A model generated the notes under the pieces. That model was given only the letters and a program-made list of their open reading frames with translations, had not been told where the DNA came from and ran no database searches. 64,000 nt of DNA from Acanthacorydalis orientalis (Eukaryota > Arthropoda > Insecta > Megaloptera > Corydalidae), in NCBI GenBank assembly GCA_034766995.1, contig CM068316.1:22401590-22465589 (forward strand). Direction: 5' to 3'. Of this stretch, positions 11,829 to 22,010 are shown in pieces (positions within the stretch are counted from its first letter, which is position 1; the number at the start of each line of letters is the position of its first letter). Made by a program: the position numbers and the translations under genes.

Positions 11829-11944
11829 TGTATCTATCTATCTATCTATCTATGTATCTATCCATATATCTATCTCTCTCCCTCACTCTCTCTCTCTCTC
11901 TGTATATATATGTATGTGTGTGTGTGTGTGTAAGTGTGTATGTA
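11751..11944. repeat. Compound microsatellite TA-TATC-CT-TA-GT
   Basis: Consecutive runs: (TA)n with one TG, (TATC)n from about 11831, (CT)n from about 11873, TA again, then (GT)n to about 11944. Low-complexity frames across it are not genes. Confidence 0.95.
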
Positions 11945-12055
11945 GTGTAAAACTTGAAAGCTAATTTTATTTATGTATCGAAGATAAGTTTAAGATATTG
12001 TTTTAATAAAGTTAGAGTATGTTTATTAAATTAACTTGAGAAACTGTATACATCG

Positions 12056-12056
<1 letters not shown>

Positions 12057-12103
<47 letters not shown>

Positions 12104-12130
12104 GTATATATATATATATATATGTGTATA
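12057..12130. repeat. (TA)n / TATG microsatellite
   Basis: TA array with a central run of TATG units at about 12090-12106. Confidence 0.95.
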
Positions 12131-12748
12131 TTCATACATACATTTAATTCATATATACACCAGGGAAACAGTAATGCTAAGAGATGAACTAAAAGCGTAT
12201 AATAGTTTAAGGGATGGGTCACATAGTAGACGTTGTTTGTCCTTTGGGAATGTACATAACTTTGTTTTTTTACTTTCGCGTAGAAAAAAATGTTGTAACA
12301 TTACTAGTTCTATTTTAAAGTATTTCATCATTGCAAATAAAATTTTAATTGTGTTACTTGCAGGACATTTTTTCAACATTTCTTATGGGAACTTTAAAAA
12401 AATAAAGAAAATCAAAATTTATATGATGTATTTCATTGAATTTTGCATCATTTTGATGTTTTCATGAATGAACTCTATGTAGGATTTTCTTTAAAGTGAA
12501 TACCTTATTTACGTTAGCGGTTTAAGATTTTCAAGATATATTTTTACATCATTTGGTTATTCAACCGTTATTTTGTTTCCGTAACATTTATCTGACTTGT
12601 AAACTATCTCCAGTTTTATATTTTTATGTTTATTAAGTTGAAAATAACTTTGTTATAGTATAGTTTTTAAAACGTACATAATCGTTTACATAAAATTTAA
12701 AAGTCTTTTTTTATTACATATTTATAAAAGTGAAGTTTTTTTATACAG

Positions 12749-12752
<4 letters not shown>
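12131..12752. other. AT-rich DNA, nothing recognised
   Basis: The 143-codon frame starting in the microsatellite (12036-12467) has no recognisable domain and an opposing frame of similar size; I treat both as chance. Confidence 0.5.

Positions 12753-12813
<61 letters not shown>
12753..12813. repeat. (TA)n microsatellite
   Basis: About 60 bp of uninterrupted TA. Confidence 0.95.
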
Positions 12814-12814
<1 letters not shown>

Positions 12815-13053
12815 TGTTCATAAAGTTTGGTTCAGTAATTTAAATGTATATTTGTTTAAAAGATATAATAAAAGATATTAAAAATATTATTTATAAAAGA
12901 ATTTTCACAAAGTGTGGCTCGTAGGGAATTTACGGCTTTCAAGCGTCTTATACTTACCACCTGTAGCCGATTTGTTCAAATATTTATTGATTAAAATTTA
13001 TTATATCACTGAAACACATGTACTATTTATATTGTAATAATATAAAAAATATA
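12814..13053. other. Unassigned DNA, possible hAT scrap
   Basis: The stretch 12908-12975 has the GTGTGGCTCG...GTAGCCG character of hAT subterminal DNA, similar to the left end of the element at 9190. No ends or duplication found; weak. Confidence 0.25.
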
Positions 13054-13120
13054 GTTAGTATAAAGTCCAGAGAAAGTGCACGATTCCATTAAAAATTATA
13101 GGCTTGTTGTCGATTTCAAA

Positions 13121-14335
13121 ATGGAAAATCAAAAGGAACCTTTTGTCACATTTTGCTATATTATTGCCGAAAAGAAAAAACGCTGTACAAGCTCATAATA
13201 ACGTATGTGATGTGCTTGGTGAAGCTGACAAAACTATGGCAGTGTCAGATATAAATTAATAAACTTTAAAAATGAATTAATTAATTAATATTAATTATTT
13301 AATAAATAAATAAAATTAATTATTATAATTATTTTAATATTAAGTGAATTAATTTATTAATTAATTAATAAAAACACATTTTATTAATTAATTAATTAAC
13401 GAAATCAATATCAAATAATAAAATTATTTTTCTTATTAATTAATAAAAAACAAAATTTTATTAATTTGTTTGCTTAATTTCGTTTTGGAGATTTTGATGT
13501 TAAAGGTGCACCACGCTCAGAAAGACCACTCGAAGTTGATGTCAAAATAAAGGGAGCAATCGAATCCAATCAGCGTTTAATAACACGAGAGAGTTCTGAG
13601 GATCTTAACATATCGAAATCGAGTATTGAAAATTATTTAAAACAGCTTGGATACGTTAGGAAAGTCAATATTTGGATACCACATGAGCTCAAAAAAATTC
13701 ATCTCACTAAGCACATTGACATATGCGATTCTCTCTTGAAACGTGAATAAAATAATCCATCTTTGAAATGTATGATAACAGGCGATAAAAAATCAATCGT
13801 TTACAAATTAAACAAAGAAGTTCGTTGCGCAAGAGTAATGAATTTACTCACAATTCTTCAAAATCAGATATTCACCAATAGAGGGTTATGCTGTCAGTCT
13901 GGTAGCATTTCAAATGTATTGTGTATTTTGAGCTGTTCCAAGGAACCAAACCATTAATTCGGACGTGTACAGTCGTTAATTGGATAAATTAAATGATTTT
14001 ATCAAACAGAAGCGTCCAGAATTGGTGAATCGCAAAGCTGTTGTGTTTCACCATGATAACGCTAAACCACATACAAGTTTGGTCACTCGTCAAAAATTGT
14101 TGCAGCTCGGATGGGATGTGTTACCACATTCAACATATTCTCCTGACCTGTTACCATCAGACTACCATTTGTTTAGTTCTTTGCAAAACGCCTTCATTTG
14201 TAAAACCTTCACTGCTAATGAGAATATTCAATCGTTATTGGAACTGTTATCTTCCGAAAAAGATAATAACTTTTTTGGCGCGGAATCATGAAGTTGTCTG
14301 AAAGATGGAAAAAGGCAATTGAACAACATAGATAA
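13121..14335 (+). pseudogene. Mariner transposase pseudogene (DD34D)
   Basis: Starts at an ATG at 13121 with an HILLYYCRKEKNAVQAHN-like first helix-turn-helix. After the AT-rich insertion it resumes at about 13485 with GDFDVKGAPRSERPLEVD, a second helix-turn-helix (ENYLKQLGYVRKVN) and IPHELKKIHLTKHI. MITGDKKSIVY near 13765 keeps the first catalytic Asp. A long frame at 13980-14291 contains HHDNAKPHTS (Asp26 of that frame) and YSPDLLPSDYHLF (Asp61), giving exactly 34 residues between the second and third Asp. Frameshifts and stops separate the blocks, so it is inactive. Confidence 0.9.
13255..13470. repeat. ATTAATTAAT-rich low-complexity block inside a mariner
   Basis: Roughly 215 bp built almost only of TTAATTAA-type words and AATAAAT runs, placed where the gene should continue from the first to the second helix-turn-helix. 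It is self-complementary in many registers. Confidence 0.8.
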
Positions 14336-14420
14336 TATATTGTTTAAGAAAGTTTTTGTTTCCCATGAAAATTTCGCCTTTCATTTACATAGAAAAAAAA
14401 CGCAATTACTTTTTGGCCAA

Positions 14421-14423
<3 letters not shown>

Positions 14424-14461
<38 letters not shown>
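14424..14461. repeat. (TA)n microsatellite
   Basis: Directly follows the 3' end of the mariner; a short GT run follows at about 14465-14480. Confidence 0.95.
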
Positions 14462-14463
<2 letters not shown>

Positions 14464-15454
14464 GTTTGTGTGTGCGTGTGTCTTATAAATAATGAGCAAG
14501 TAAAAAAAATGAATTGCTTACTAATATATACATAAGAATACATACACACACATATACATGTTTGTGTTTTTAATCAGTTTTAAAATTGAATAAATTTTGT
14601 CGTTAAAAATCGACGACAATATTCATCTCTTATAAAAGGTTTACTTTAATAGACTAAGCTGGAAGTGCTTCAAACAAAGGTTTATATGCATATCAAAAAA
14701 ACTTCATCTCTTCATCATATTATTTGAGGTATTTTTGAAATATTTGTTTCTTACTATTTTATATTCTGCGGGATGTAAAATGATCAGAATATTAGTTGTT
14801 GATAATTAAATCAAATTATTGAATTTAAGCCGAATATTGTATTAAGGTAGTAAATTAAACATACTTGTTGGTATTTGGAATGCTATCAATACTTTAAAAT
14901 TATCAAAATAGTTGTTTAATAAAGTTCTTCCTTTAGATAGATTATGTTTGAGGTGAATATCTGATTAGCGAATGATTTAATTTTTTTAAAGAACGTACGT
15001 CCTTTTTATTGCGGATGAATTGTATTAGTAGCATTTAGTTCACTTAATAGAACGATTACTATTAAATGAATTTAAGGAAATTTTTACAACCATTTGTAAG
15101 ACCATTTTTAAATAGAAATAAAATCGGTGGATTTGTAATCTACGCATACTATTACATTTTTAATATAAATTTGATTTTTGTTTTATAACACCACCAGAAT
15201 TTTTAATGTTTTTTCTCTTTTTTTTTTACTTTATTGCGTAGTGTTTCTAAGCAATTTTATATTTTCTCGATACCTTCCTGATAAATAAAGCTATGGATAT
15301 GATTTACAATCTGATTGAGTGTTTCAACTTTGAACTTTTTATTCTGTTTTTAACCAATCTCCTTTTTATTAATACATTTTGAGATATTAAAGTCTGATTT
15401 TCACTTCGGTCAATCTCGCTTTATGAGATCATTTTCATTATAGTGTATCATTTA
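14462..15454. other. AT-rich DNA, nothing recognised
   Basis: No coding signal, terminal repeats or simple repeats beyond short CA/TA patches near 14540-14560. Confidence 0.6.
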
Positions 15455-16459
15455 ATATATATATATATACAGGATGATTCAAGGTAAGTTTTTATATGAC
15501 AGTGATGAATACTTTTCAAACGTCAAAGTATTTGCCAATGTTATAATAGCTTATGTAGAGTAGAAACGTGTACAAAATTAATCATGGAAGAAAAAATGAC
15601 GGAAAAATGCGTTAAAATTAATATAGAACCCTACTATGAAAATGAGTGTCCGAGAAAAAGTACATACCGCGCTTAACTTGAATATTTTGGTACACAAAAT
15701 CGACCTTTTGAGTGCACAATTTGATATTTAATCAAGAAATTCGAACAAACTGGGTCGGTAACAAACATCAAACACTTCAGTTTGCTCGTCAGTATGCAAG
15801 TCACTTGGACGAGAATAATGCCATGGTTCATGAAAGTGTGACCGAGGAACTGAGCACACCAATATGTCATCAATCGCAGCAATTGGATCTTTCGTACTTT
15901 ACTACGCAACAAATTTTGACAAAGGATTTGTATTTATATGTTTATAAGATCCAAATACCACAATTTAAAGCCTAGAGACCATCAATAGCGTCGTGACTTT
16001 ACTGAATGGATATGTGAAAAGGAGTAGATCTTTCAAAGTAAATTGTCTTTATGGATGTGGTACATTTTCACTTCAATGGATTCGTAAACAAGCAAAATTT
16101 TGGTATTTGGGGATTGGAAAATCCAACAGAGATTTACGAGACGCAAATGTATCCTTGAAAAATTACAATTTGGTGTGGTTTGTGGCCTGAGGGCGTAAAT
16201 GGCCCTTCTTTTTTTGAAGATGAAAAAGAAAACGCTGTTACAGTCAATTCCCTTCGCTATCGGAGCATGATAACAAATGTTTTGTGGGCCCAATTGGAAG
16301 ATATGTAAAAGAGTGTCTGGTTTCAACAAGACGGTTCCACCAGTCACGCAGCAGCAGAAACAATCGCACTATTGCGCACAAAACTTCCAGGCCACGTGAT
16401 CTTACGAAAGGGCGACATCAATTGGCCGCCAAGATCGTGCGATTTAATTCCCCTAGATA

Positions 16460-17397
16460 CGAGGTCAGACAATTAAGTAATGCGACCGATTTTTTTTCTC
16501 GGCCTGTGGTAACACTGCGAACCTGTAACTCCGCCACCGTAATAGCAGATCCCTACTCTCTCGATTGAGACCTTGACCACCCTCGTACGATCATTTCTTT
16601 GCCAGCTGTTTAGTGTTTTGTAACAACGCGCGAGTAGTGCATGTCACGAAAATGGAACAGAGAAATTTAGAGCAACGGTGCGCGATAAAATTTTGTGCAA
16701 AACTCGGCGAAACCGCGACAGAAACTCATGAAAAAGTGCTTAAAGTGTATGGTAGTGATGCCCTGAGTCGTAGTCAGGTGCTTCGGTGGCATGCCGATTT
16801 TAAAAAAGGCCGTGAGAGCGTCAAAGACGAGGCGCGGAGCGGAAGGCCAATTCAAGTGCGAACCATGTTGATTTGCTTCTTCGACAGCAAAGGGGTGGTT
16901 CACAAAGAGTTCGTACCACCTGGACAAACCGTAAATCAAGTATTCTACCGCAATGTGCTCGAAAAATTACGAAAAAGGGTGCTCAGAGTGCGTCCAGAGA
17001 TCGCGAAGACTTGGGTTCTGCATCACGACAATGCTCCCTGTCACAGTGCGTTCAGTGTCTCTCAGTTTTTGGCGTCTAAAGGCATCGAAACGTTACCACA
17101 ACCGCCCTATTCACCGGACATGTCACCCTGCGACTTTTTCCTATTCCCCCATATGAAAAAATTCGTCAAAGGTCGACATTTTGACTCCGTTGAAGATATC
17201 CAAGAATCTGTGACGAGGGTACTCGGAGAGGTCCTACAAGAAGTGTTCCAGAATTGTTACGAAAACTGGAAAACTCGCTGGAATAAGTGTATAGATGCGG
17301 GAGGGGACTACTTTGAAGGGGATCGCAGCGATGTACCTTAATTTTTAAATATACTCGATTTTTGAATTTTGTCGCATTACTTAATTGTCTGACCTTG
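16460..17397 (+). mobile_element. Young internally deleted mariner, copy 1
   Basis: 938 bp, bounded by CGAGGTCAGACAATTAAGTA and, as complement, CAAGGTCAGACAATTAAGTA, each continuing into the next eight bases, with TA on both sides. It is clearly more GC-rich than its surroundings and about 98% alike to the 43110-44030 copy across the shared 3' part (about a dozen differences by eye). The middle of the transposase gene is missing, joined in frame. Inserted in the DD41D relic immediately after its third catalytic Asp codon. Confidence 0.95.
16652..17341 (+). CDS. In-frame deleted mariner transposase, lacks first catalytic Asp
   Basis: A 229-codon open frame starting at the ATG that opens [14 protein letters not shown]; an upstream in-frame ATG at 16613 would lie in what looks like leader DNA. 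Residues 1-65 are the first helix-turn-helix and linker ([20 protein letters not shown]). At about residue 66-70 the sequence jumps to [26 protein letters not shown] gives Asp126 and [10 protein letters not shown] gives Asp161, spacing 34 (DD34D). It ends [10 protein letters not shown], the usual mariner C-terminus. Family members are about 340-350 residues; the missing part includes the second helix-turn-helix and the first catalytic Asp. It could bind DNA or partner transposase weakly but should not cut; that is inference. Confidence 0.9.
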   Translation: MEQRNLEQRCAIKFCAKLGETATETHEKVLKVYGSDALSRSQVLRWHADFKKGRESVKDEARSGRPIQVRTMLICFFDSKGVVHKEFVPPGQTVNQVFYRNVLEKLRKRVLRVRPEIAKTWVLHHDNAPCHSAFSVSQFLASKGIETLPQPPYSPDMSPCDFFLFPHMKKFVKGRHFDSVEDIQESVTRVLGEVLQEVFQNCYENWKTRWNKCIDAGGDYFEGDRSDVP

Positions 17398-17610
17398 TAT
17401 ATTTCTTTGGAGTTATTTGAAGAGTAGAGTCTACGAGAACAAACTGAATACGATTGCAGAGTTGAAACAGGATACACTACGCAAAATAGCCAAAAATTGA
17501 GCCTGCGTTGTGCCGCGATATAATTGAAAATTATGATAAGCGCATTACGTCATGCCACAGAAGCCGCGACCGACAATTGAACGATATCTTTTATTATCTT
17601 TCATACATAA

Positions 17611-17692
17611 TTGTGTTGAATTGAACTAAAATACTAAATAAAAACTAATAATTGTATTGAATTGAACTAAATTACTAAATAAAAAATAATAT
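17611..17692. repeat. Two-copy 41-bp tandem repeat
   Basis: Units 17611-17651 and 17652-17692 share TTGAATTGAACTAAA and ACTAAATAAAAA with a few substitutions. It lies in the 3' non-coding part of the DD41D element. Confidence 0.85.
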
Positions 17693-17755
17693 GATTTTTG
17701 TTATTTTTGAGTTTTTTTAGTACTTTTATTTAGAAGCCTAAATTGAATCACTTAA

Positions 17756-17757
<2 letters not shown>

Positions 17758-17800
<43 letters not shown>

Positions 17801-17806
17801 ATATAA
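17758..17806. repeat. (TA)n microsatellite
   Basis: TA array with one TTTA interruption, starting just outside the DD41D element. Confidence 0.95.
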
Positions 17807-17871
17807 TAGTATTTATCCTCAAAAAACTAAAAGGTTGCAAAAATAATCGACTGCCATGTTTATTCAGAAAC

Positions 17872-17887
17872 ACATACACACACACAC

Positions 17888-17948
<61 letters not shown>
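17872..17948. repeat. CA/TA compound microsatellite
   Basis: CACACA run followed by about 55 bp of TA. Confidence 0.95.
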
Positions 17949-17950
<2 letters not shown>

Positions 17951-17952
17951 AC

Positions 17953-18119
17953 CATTACGTTTCTATATATCTGAGAAGAATTTTACAGACATAATCAGTT
18001 TTAAAAAATATGTTTATTGTTTTATTCAGTTGTATGTACAGGCTTATAATTGAGAAGTGGGTGAGCGCAGCGGGTTCGGGGTATGGTGAGTGAAACGAGC
18101 AGAGGGCGAAGCACCCTAG

Positions 18120-18120
<1 letters not shown>
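17953..18120 (-). repeat. GC-headed dispersed repeat, copy 1 (partial)
   Basis: Read on the minus strand: a GC-rich head (ACTAGGGTGCTTCGCCCTCT, then CGTTTCACTCACC, CGCTGCGCTCACCC), then ATAAGCCTGTACAT and CAATAAACATATTTTTTAAA. The same order is found at 20089-20360 and 59619-59975. The GC head can form a small stem (AGGGTGC / GCCCT) at the terminus next to a TA array. On the plus strand it ends CCCTAG|T, which resembles a Helitron 3' end (hairpin plus CTRRT), but no Rep/helicase coding is present. Family unassigned. Confidence 0.7.
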
Positions 18121-18154
<34 letters not shown>

Positions 18155-18170
18155 ATGTTTGTATGTGTAT
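18121..18170. repeat. TA/GT compound microsatellite
   Basis: (TA)n followed by (GT)n and degenerate GTAT units. Confidence 0.95.
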
Positions 18171-18177
18171 GTAGAGA

Positions 18178-18263
18178 GCAAATTTCGCTAAAAACTAAGG
18201 CACTCCCTATAATGAAGTATTCACTTTATTATAGGCAATGCCTTAGTTTTTAGCGAAATGTGC
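18178..18263. repeat. Long near-perfect hairpin (86 bp)
   Basis: Arms of 40 nt (18178-18217 and 18224-18263) pair with about four mismatches around a 6-nt loop TATTCA. The arm core is TTTCGCTAAAAACTAAGGCA. Size and near-perfect pairing suit either a small palindromic MITE or a microRNA-like fold; no TA or TTAA target duplication is visible at the edges. Confidence 0.9.
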
Positions 18264-18766
18264 TGTTTGAATTTTACTTCTTTATTGCTATCCAGTTACA
18301 AACATTATCTGTATTAATGAAATATGACATGTTTTAACATCAGACAGATATTTGTGATAAATTGATTATTGATTTGAAATACTCATCTAGTATTCGTTAG
18401 CTCAAGATTCAAGAAGTCTTTTTTGAGACTTGTATTGCAATATAGAAAAAAATGTTAAATAATTTAAAAAATTTAAATTTAGTTATATTTAATACAGTAA
18501 TTTTTGAAAAAAATAACCTGCAAAATCTACACTTTTACAGCGTTGCCTTATAATTATTTTTAGTGGTTAATAATAGTACCATAGAAACATTATGTTTTTT
18601 CTTAATAACGAAATTATGATGAGGTTTTTTTATTTCGTAAAATTTTATAAATTATTGTAATATAATTGGGAATAAGTCTTGGGGAATAGAAACTTATCGA
18701 ATTGATTTTTTGTACTCTATTTTAATTAATGATTATTATCATTCGAATTTTTATATTAGAAGAACT
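18264..18766. other. AT-rich DNA, nothing recognised
   Basis: No coding signal or element ends. Confidence 0.6.
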
Positions 18767-18806
18767 CTGTTATATTTACTTTTTTTAAAAAAAGTAAATA
18801 TAACAG
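18767..18806. repeat. 40-bp perfect palindrome without spacer
   Basis: CTGTTATATTTACTTTTTTT is followed immediately by its exact complement. No loop bases. Confidence 0.95.
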
Positions 18807-18875
18807 AAAGATAAAGGAATACTAGTTATATTATTAAAATGTTGAAATGCTGTTAACAAACGATAATACATTATT

Positions 18876-18892
18876 TATATATATATATATAA

Positions 18893-18957
<65 letters not shown>
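18876..18957. repeat. (TA)n microsatellite
   Basis: TA array with an AAATTTA interruption near 18891-18897. Confidence 0.95.
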
Positions 18958-18960
<3 letters not shown>

Positions 18961-20088
18961 AGAAAAAATGCAAATTGAAATTTAAAATAAGTACATGGTA
19001 AAACATTTTAAATATTACCGTCCTGTTTCAGTTTCGGAACGTACTAATTATAGATTAACATCAGTTAAAGCAGGAGAACTAATGGCTGTTGTAGCAGAGT
19101 AACTAGTGTGATGGGTTGCTGATAAATGTTGCTAGTTTGAAGCTGTTTTTATGGCTTATGTCCTGTTTCACTAAGCAAGTGATTGTCTTGAACGTTTTGG
19201 TTAATGGTGTAAATTCTGGTAGAAAATTACTTGTTCTTAAAAAAAATATAGATTGTATATAATGCAAACAACTGGTATACAAAAATAATGGCTGTGTTTG
19301 TTTTTAAATTATCTAAAATAAAGGTAATAATTAAGCTTACTTCTATTGCTATTGAAAAATCATAATTGTAATAAAAATTGATAAATAGTAAATATAAAAT
19401 GTAAAAATATATTTATATAGATATAAAGCGTAAGATTCAGTTGAATGTGTCCTTATAGGTGAATCACATTTTATTTGATATTTTATGAAATATTTTGGCT
19501 TAATTAGATTTATTTATTATTGTCGTATACAAAATTATTACATTAAAAAATTTAGATATTCTTAGAAATACGATGCGAAATTGATTTTAAAATTGTATGT
19601 ATGCAAAGATCAACTACTCGTACCTTACTGAAGAAATAGTTAAATTCAAAATGATTTCTAGTAAAATATTAGATATTTCGAGAATGTTTTGTATTTATGA
19701 AAAATAAATCTTATCTTTTAATCAGAGATGTAGAGGTATTTCATAATATTTAGTTATTTATTATAACTAATCATGCTAATAGTTCTGTTTGGCAAAAATA
19801 TTTTTGTATCTGGGAATGCTTATTTTTTTTTACTTATAGTTTTTACGAATTAATACAAATGAAAAATTGTTGATTCTTATTTTTTAAGAATTCCCGTATT
19901 CCATTTTTGTCTTAAGAAAGCCTACTTTTCATTAAATACATGTCAGTATTTATAAGATATAAATATAGGATATTATTTTTTGGTGTCATTTTTGAAAAAA
20001 TAGTGTATATTAATAAATATTTATTAATTTAATGTGTTAAAACGAAAATGAGATATACTTTTAAAATATCTTCTTGTTATTAGTTATT
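18958..20088. other. Unassigned AT-rich DNA
   Basis: A slightly GC-richer patch at 19020-19220 has no long open frame and no family resemblance. The rest is background. Confidence 0.5.
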
Positions 20089-20360
20089 AGGGAGCTTCGC
20101 ACCCTACTCACTACGCACACCAACCCCCGGGTTCATTACGCTCGCTTACTTATCAACTATAAGCCCTTACATGTAATGGAATGAAACAATAAACATATTT
20201 TTTAAAACTCATTTATATCTATATAATCATTATCGCAGACAGATTGAAACGTTCCTGTTTTATATATGAGATAAATATATTTGGATACCATAGAACCTCG
20301 TCGTCATAAATAAATAACTCGACGTCATCGACATTTTTTTGTGGATAATTTTGATTATAT
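20089..20360 (+). repeat. GC-headed dispersed repeat, copy 2
   Basis: Begins AGGGAGCTTCGCACCC, then ACTCACTACGCACACC, CATTACGCTCGCTTAC, ATAAGCCCTTACATG, CAATAAACATATTTTTTAAA, TCATTATCGCAGACAGATTG, a GAGATAAATATATTTGG block, GTCGTCATAAATAAATAA and a CGACGTCATCGA block, and ends with TTTTGATTATATATA. It is the most complete uninterrupted copy of this family here. The GC-rich end can pair GGGAGC/GCACCC. The complement ends CTCCCTAAT. No coding capacity. Confidence 0.75.
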
Positions 20361-20807
20361 ATATATATAGAAAGATGTAAAAAAAAGTTGCAGAATAAGG
20401 AGTTTCCTATAAAAGTAAGATAATGTATTAATTATAGTTTTTGATATTGTGGATAAAGTCACCTTTAAGTTCAAAAAATTTTTCTATCAAAACTTTTAAC
20501 AATTGATTATTGTAAATTTTGATTATGAATTATGTGTATTTCAATGTTCACACTGTTATCTTCCAAATGAATCGAGTCTAAAGAAAAATCTTTCTGCAAC
20601 GAAAAACTTATGAAAAAGTATTGTATATGTTTCAATTTTTCATCTCAGTAGAACGATTTTTAAGATGAAAGATTATTATAGATAATAATTTTGTTTTTGT
20701 CTGTTATATAAACCAAATTACCTTTTTTTACATGAAGAAATCTCTATCAAATTAGTTAGAATCTATTTAACTTCTTTCATATTCGATTAATGATAAAGGA
20801 TTTAAAT
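20361..20807. other. AT-rich DNA, nothing recognised
   Basis: No features of note. Confidence 0.6.
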
Positions 20808-20899
<92 letters not shown>

Positions 20900-20937
20900 G
20901 TATATATGTATAGAGAGAGAGAGAAAGAGAGAGAGAT
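20808..20937. repeat. (TA)n followed by (GA)n
   Basis: About 90 bp TA, then TG/TA, then GA repeats at 20912-20936. Confidence 0.95.
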
Positions 20938-22010
20938 ATTTTAAATTACTGTTGATTATTATTCTTGTTTGTATATTTGGTTTATTATTAAATTTCATTA
21001 AAATAGAATACGTTTTTGCGACAAATTCGGGTTATATGTTAAATAATGATCTTTTTTAATGTGTTTTCGATTTTTAAATTAGTTCTGTCATTTTATAACC
21101 AAGATGAGATTTATATTAGAAAATTAAAAGTTTTTTGGTTTTTCTTATTTTTTATTTTAATGTACGAAACTATTTATTAATTTAATATTTTAATCAAAAA
21201 ACATATGCGATTTGAAAACAAAAACCTTTTACTTTAATTTGAAAAAGAAATATTATTACAATAATTTCATTTTTGTAAATTAATTAAATTAGTATATTAC
21301 GATCTTAAATGTCGACTGTCTCGTACCTAAAAAAGATAACTGGACATAATAATAAACATTTAATTTAATTATTTAGCATATTAAATATCTTACATATGAA
21401 AAAAATTCCTTCAAAAATATTTATAAATGTTTTAATTTTTATTAATTCAAATTAGTTTATTTAGGTATGAAAAAATATGTTGACTTATTCTATAGAAATA
21501 TTTTCCTTAAGACTAAATTTTTTTTAATTAATTCTTTTATAGCTTCTGATTTCTGTATATTGAAATTATTTTTTATTTTTTAATACATTTTTTTCTATAC
21601 TATCGTTGAGTTTATTTATTATTTCATTACTGTTTTGATAATAAGATGCTGTATTACGTATAATTGATTTTTCAGGTTTGTATTTTAGTCTTTATTAAAC
21701 AAAATGTACAATTTATAACGCCACATTTTTCTGTGTTCCATAATGAAGGATACCTTATGGATTTTATGCATGATAGTACCGTTAGTATTACATAGAAACG
21801 CAGTGACATAATTATAATTCAAGGTACATTTTTAATTTTGAAATTTTTTAATCTTACAAAATAATAATTGTCTATTATTTATAACAGTTTTCATTTTGTA
21901 TTTATTTTGACATTGTTATGTTATCTGTAGTTAATAGACAACAATAATAGAGTCCTATAAAACGCAAGATGAATGGTTATGACGAAATTGAAATAAAATA
22001 AAATAAAATC
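20938..22010. other. AT-rich DNA, nothing recognised
   Basis: No recognisable coding or element ends. A stretch at 22011-22188 probably belongs to the leader of the following mariner relic. Confidence 0.5.

Larger units (their letters stand above)
13054..14423 (+). mobile_element. Decayed mariner (TGGTTGGCCAAAAAGT-ended)
   Basis: The 3' end GCAATTACTTTTTGGCCAACCA lies directly against a TA array at 14424 and is the complement of a typical mariner end TGGTTGGCCAAAAAGTAATT. A matching 5' terminal repeat was not found, so the left boundary is approximate. The transposase gene (separate entry) runs from about 13121 to 14335. A stretch rich in ATTAATTAAT interrupts it at 13255-13470. Confidence 0.85.
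15583..17575 (+). pseudogene. DD41D-type transposase pseudogene, interrupted
   Basis: N-terminal helix-turn-helix pieces near 15600-15760 (a QNRPFECTI block, then KKFEQTGSV) are out of frame with each other. Near 16065 the block SLQWIRKQAKFWYLGIG is the usual HxNGFVNKQNxRYWG region. EDEKENAVTVNS lies near 16218. WFQQDGSTSHAAAE near 16320 holds the second Asp and CDLIPLD ends at 16458 with the third; 41 residues separate them, as in rosa/Visitor-type families. After the mariner, from 17398, the frame continues IFLWSYLKSRVYENKLNTI. Stops occur on both sides, so it was dying or dead apart from the insertion. Confidence 0.82.
15470..17752 (+). mobile_element. Decayed DD41D Tc1/mariner-type element, split by a younger mariner
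   Basis: Left end CAGGATGATTCAAGGTAAG abuts a TA array. The right end, read as complement, is AAGTGATTCAATTTAGGCTT before 17752; the two ends are imperfect inverted repeats. The transposase relic (separate entry) is interrupted at 16458-16459 by the mariner at 16460-17397, flanked by a TA duplication at 16458-16459 and 17398-17399. Without the insertion the element is about 1.34 kb. The hairpin MITE at 29145-29262 shares its end sequence. Confidence 0.82.

Noticed and set aside
12036..12467. 143-codon frame downstream of a TA array
   Set aside because: About the first third is microsatellite, the rest lacks any recognisable motif, and the opposite strand is also open.
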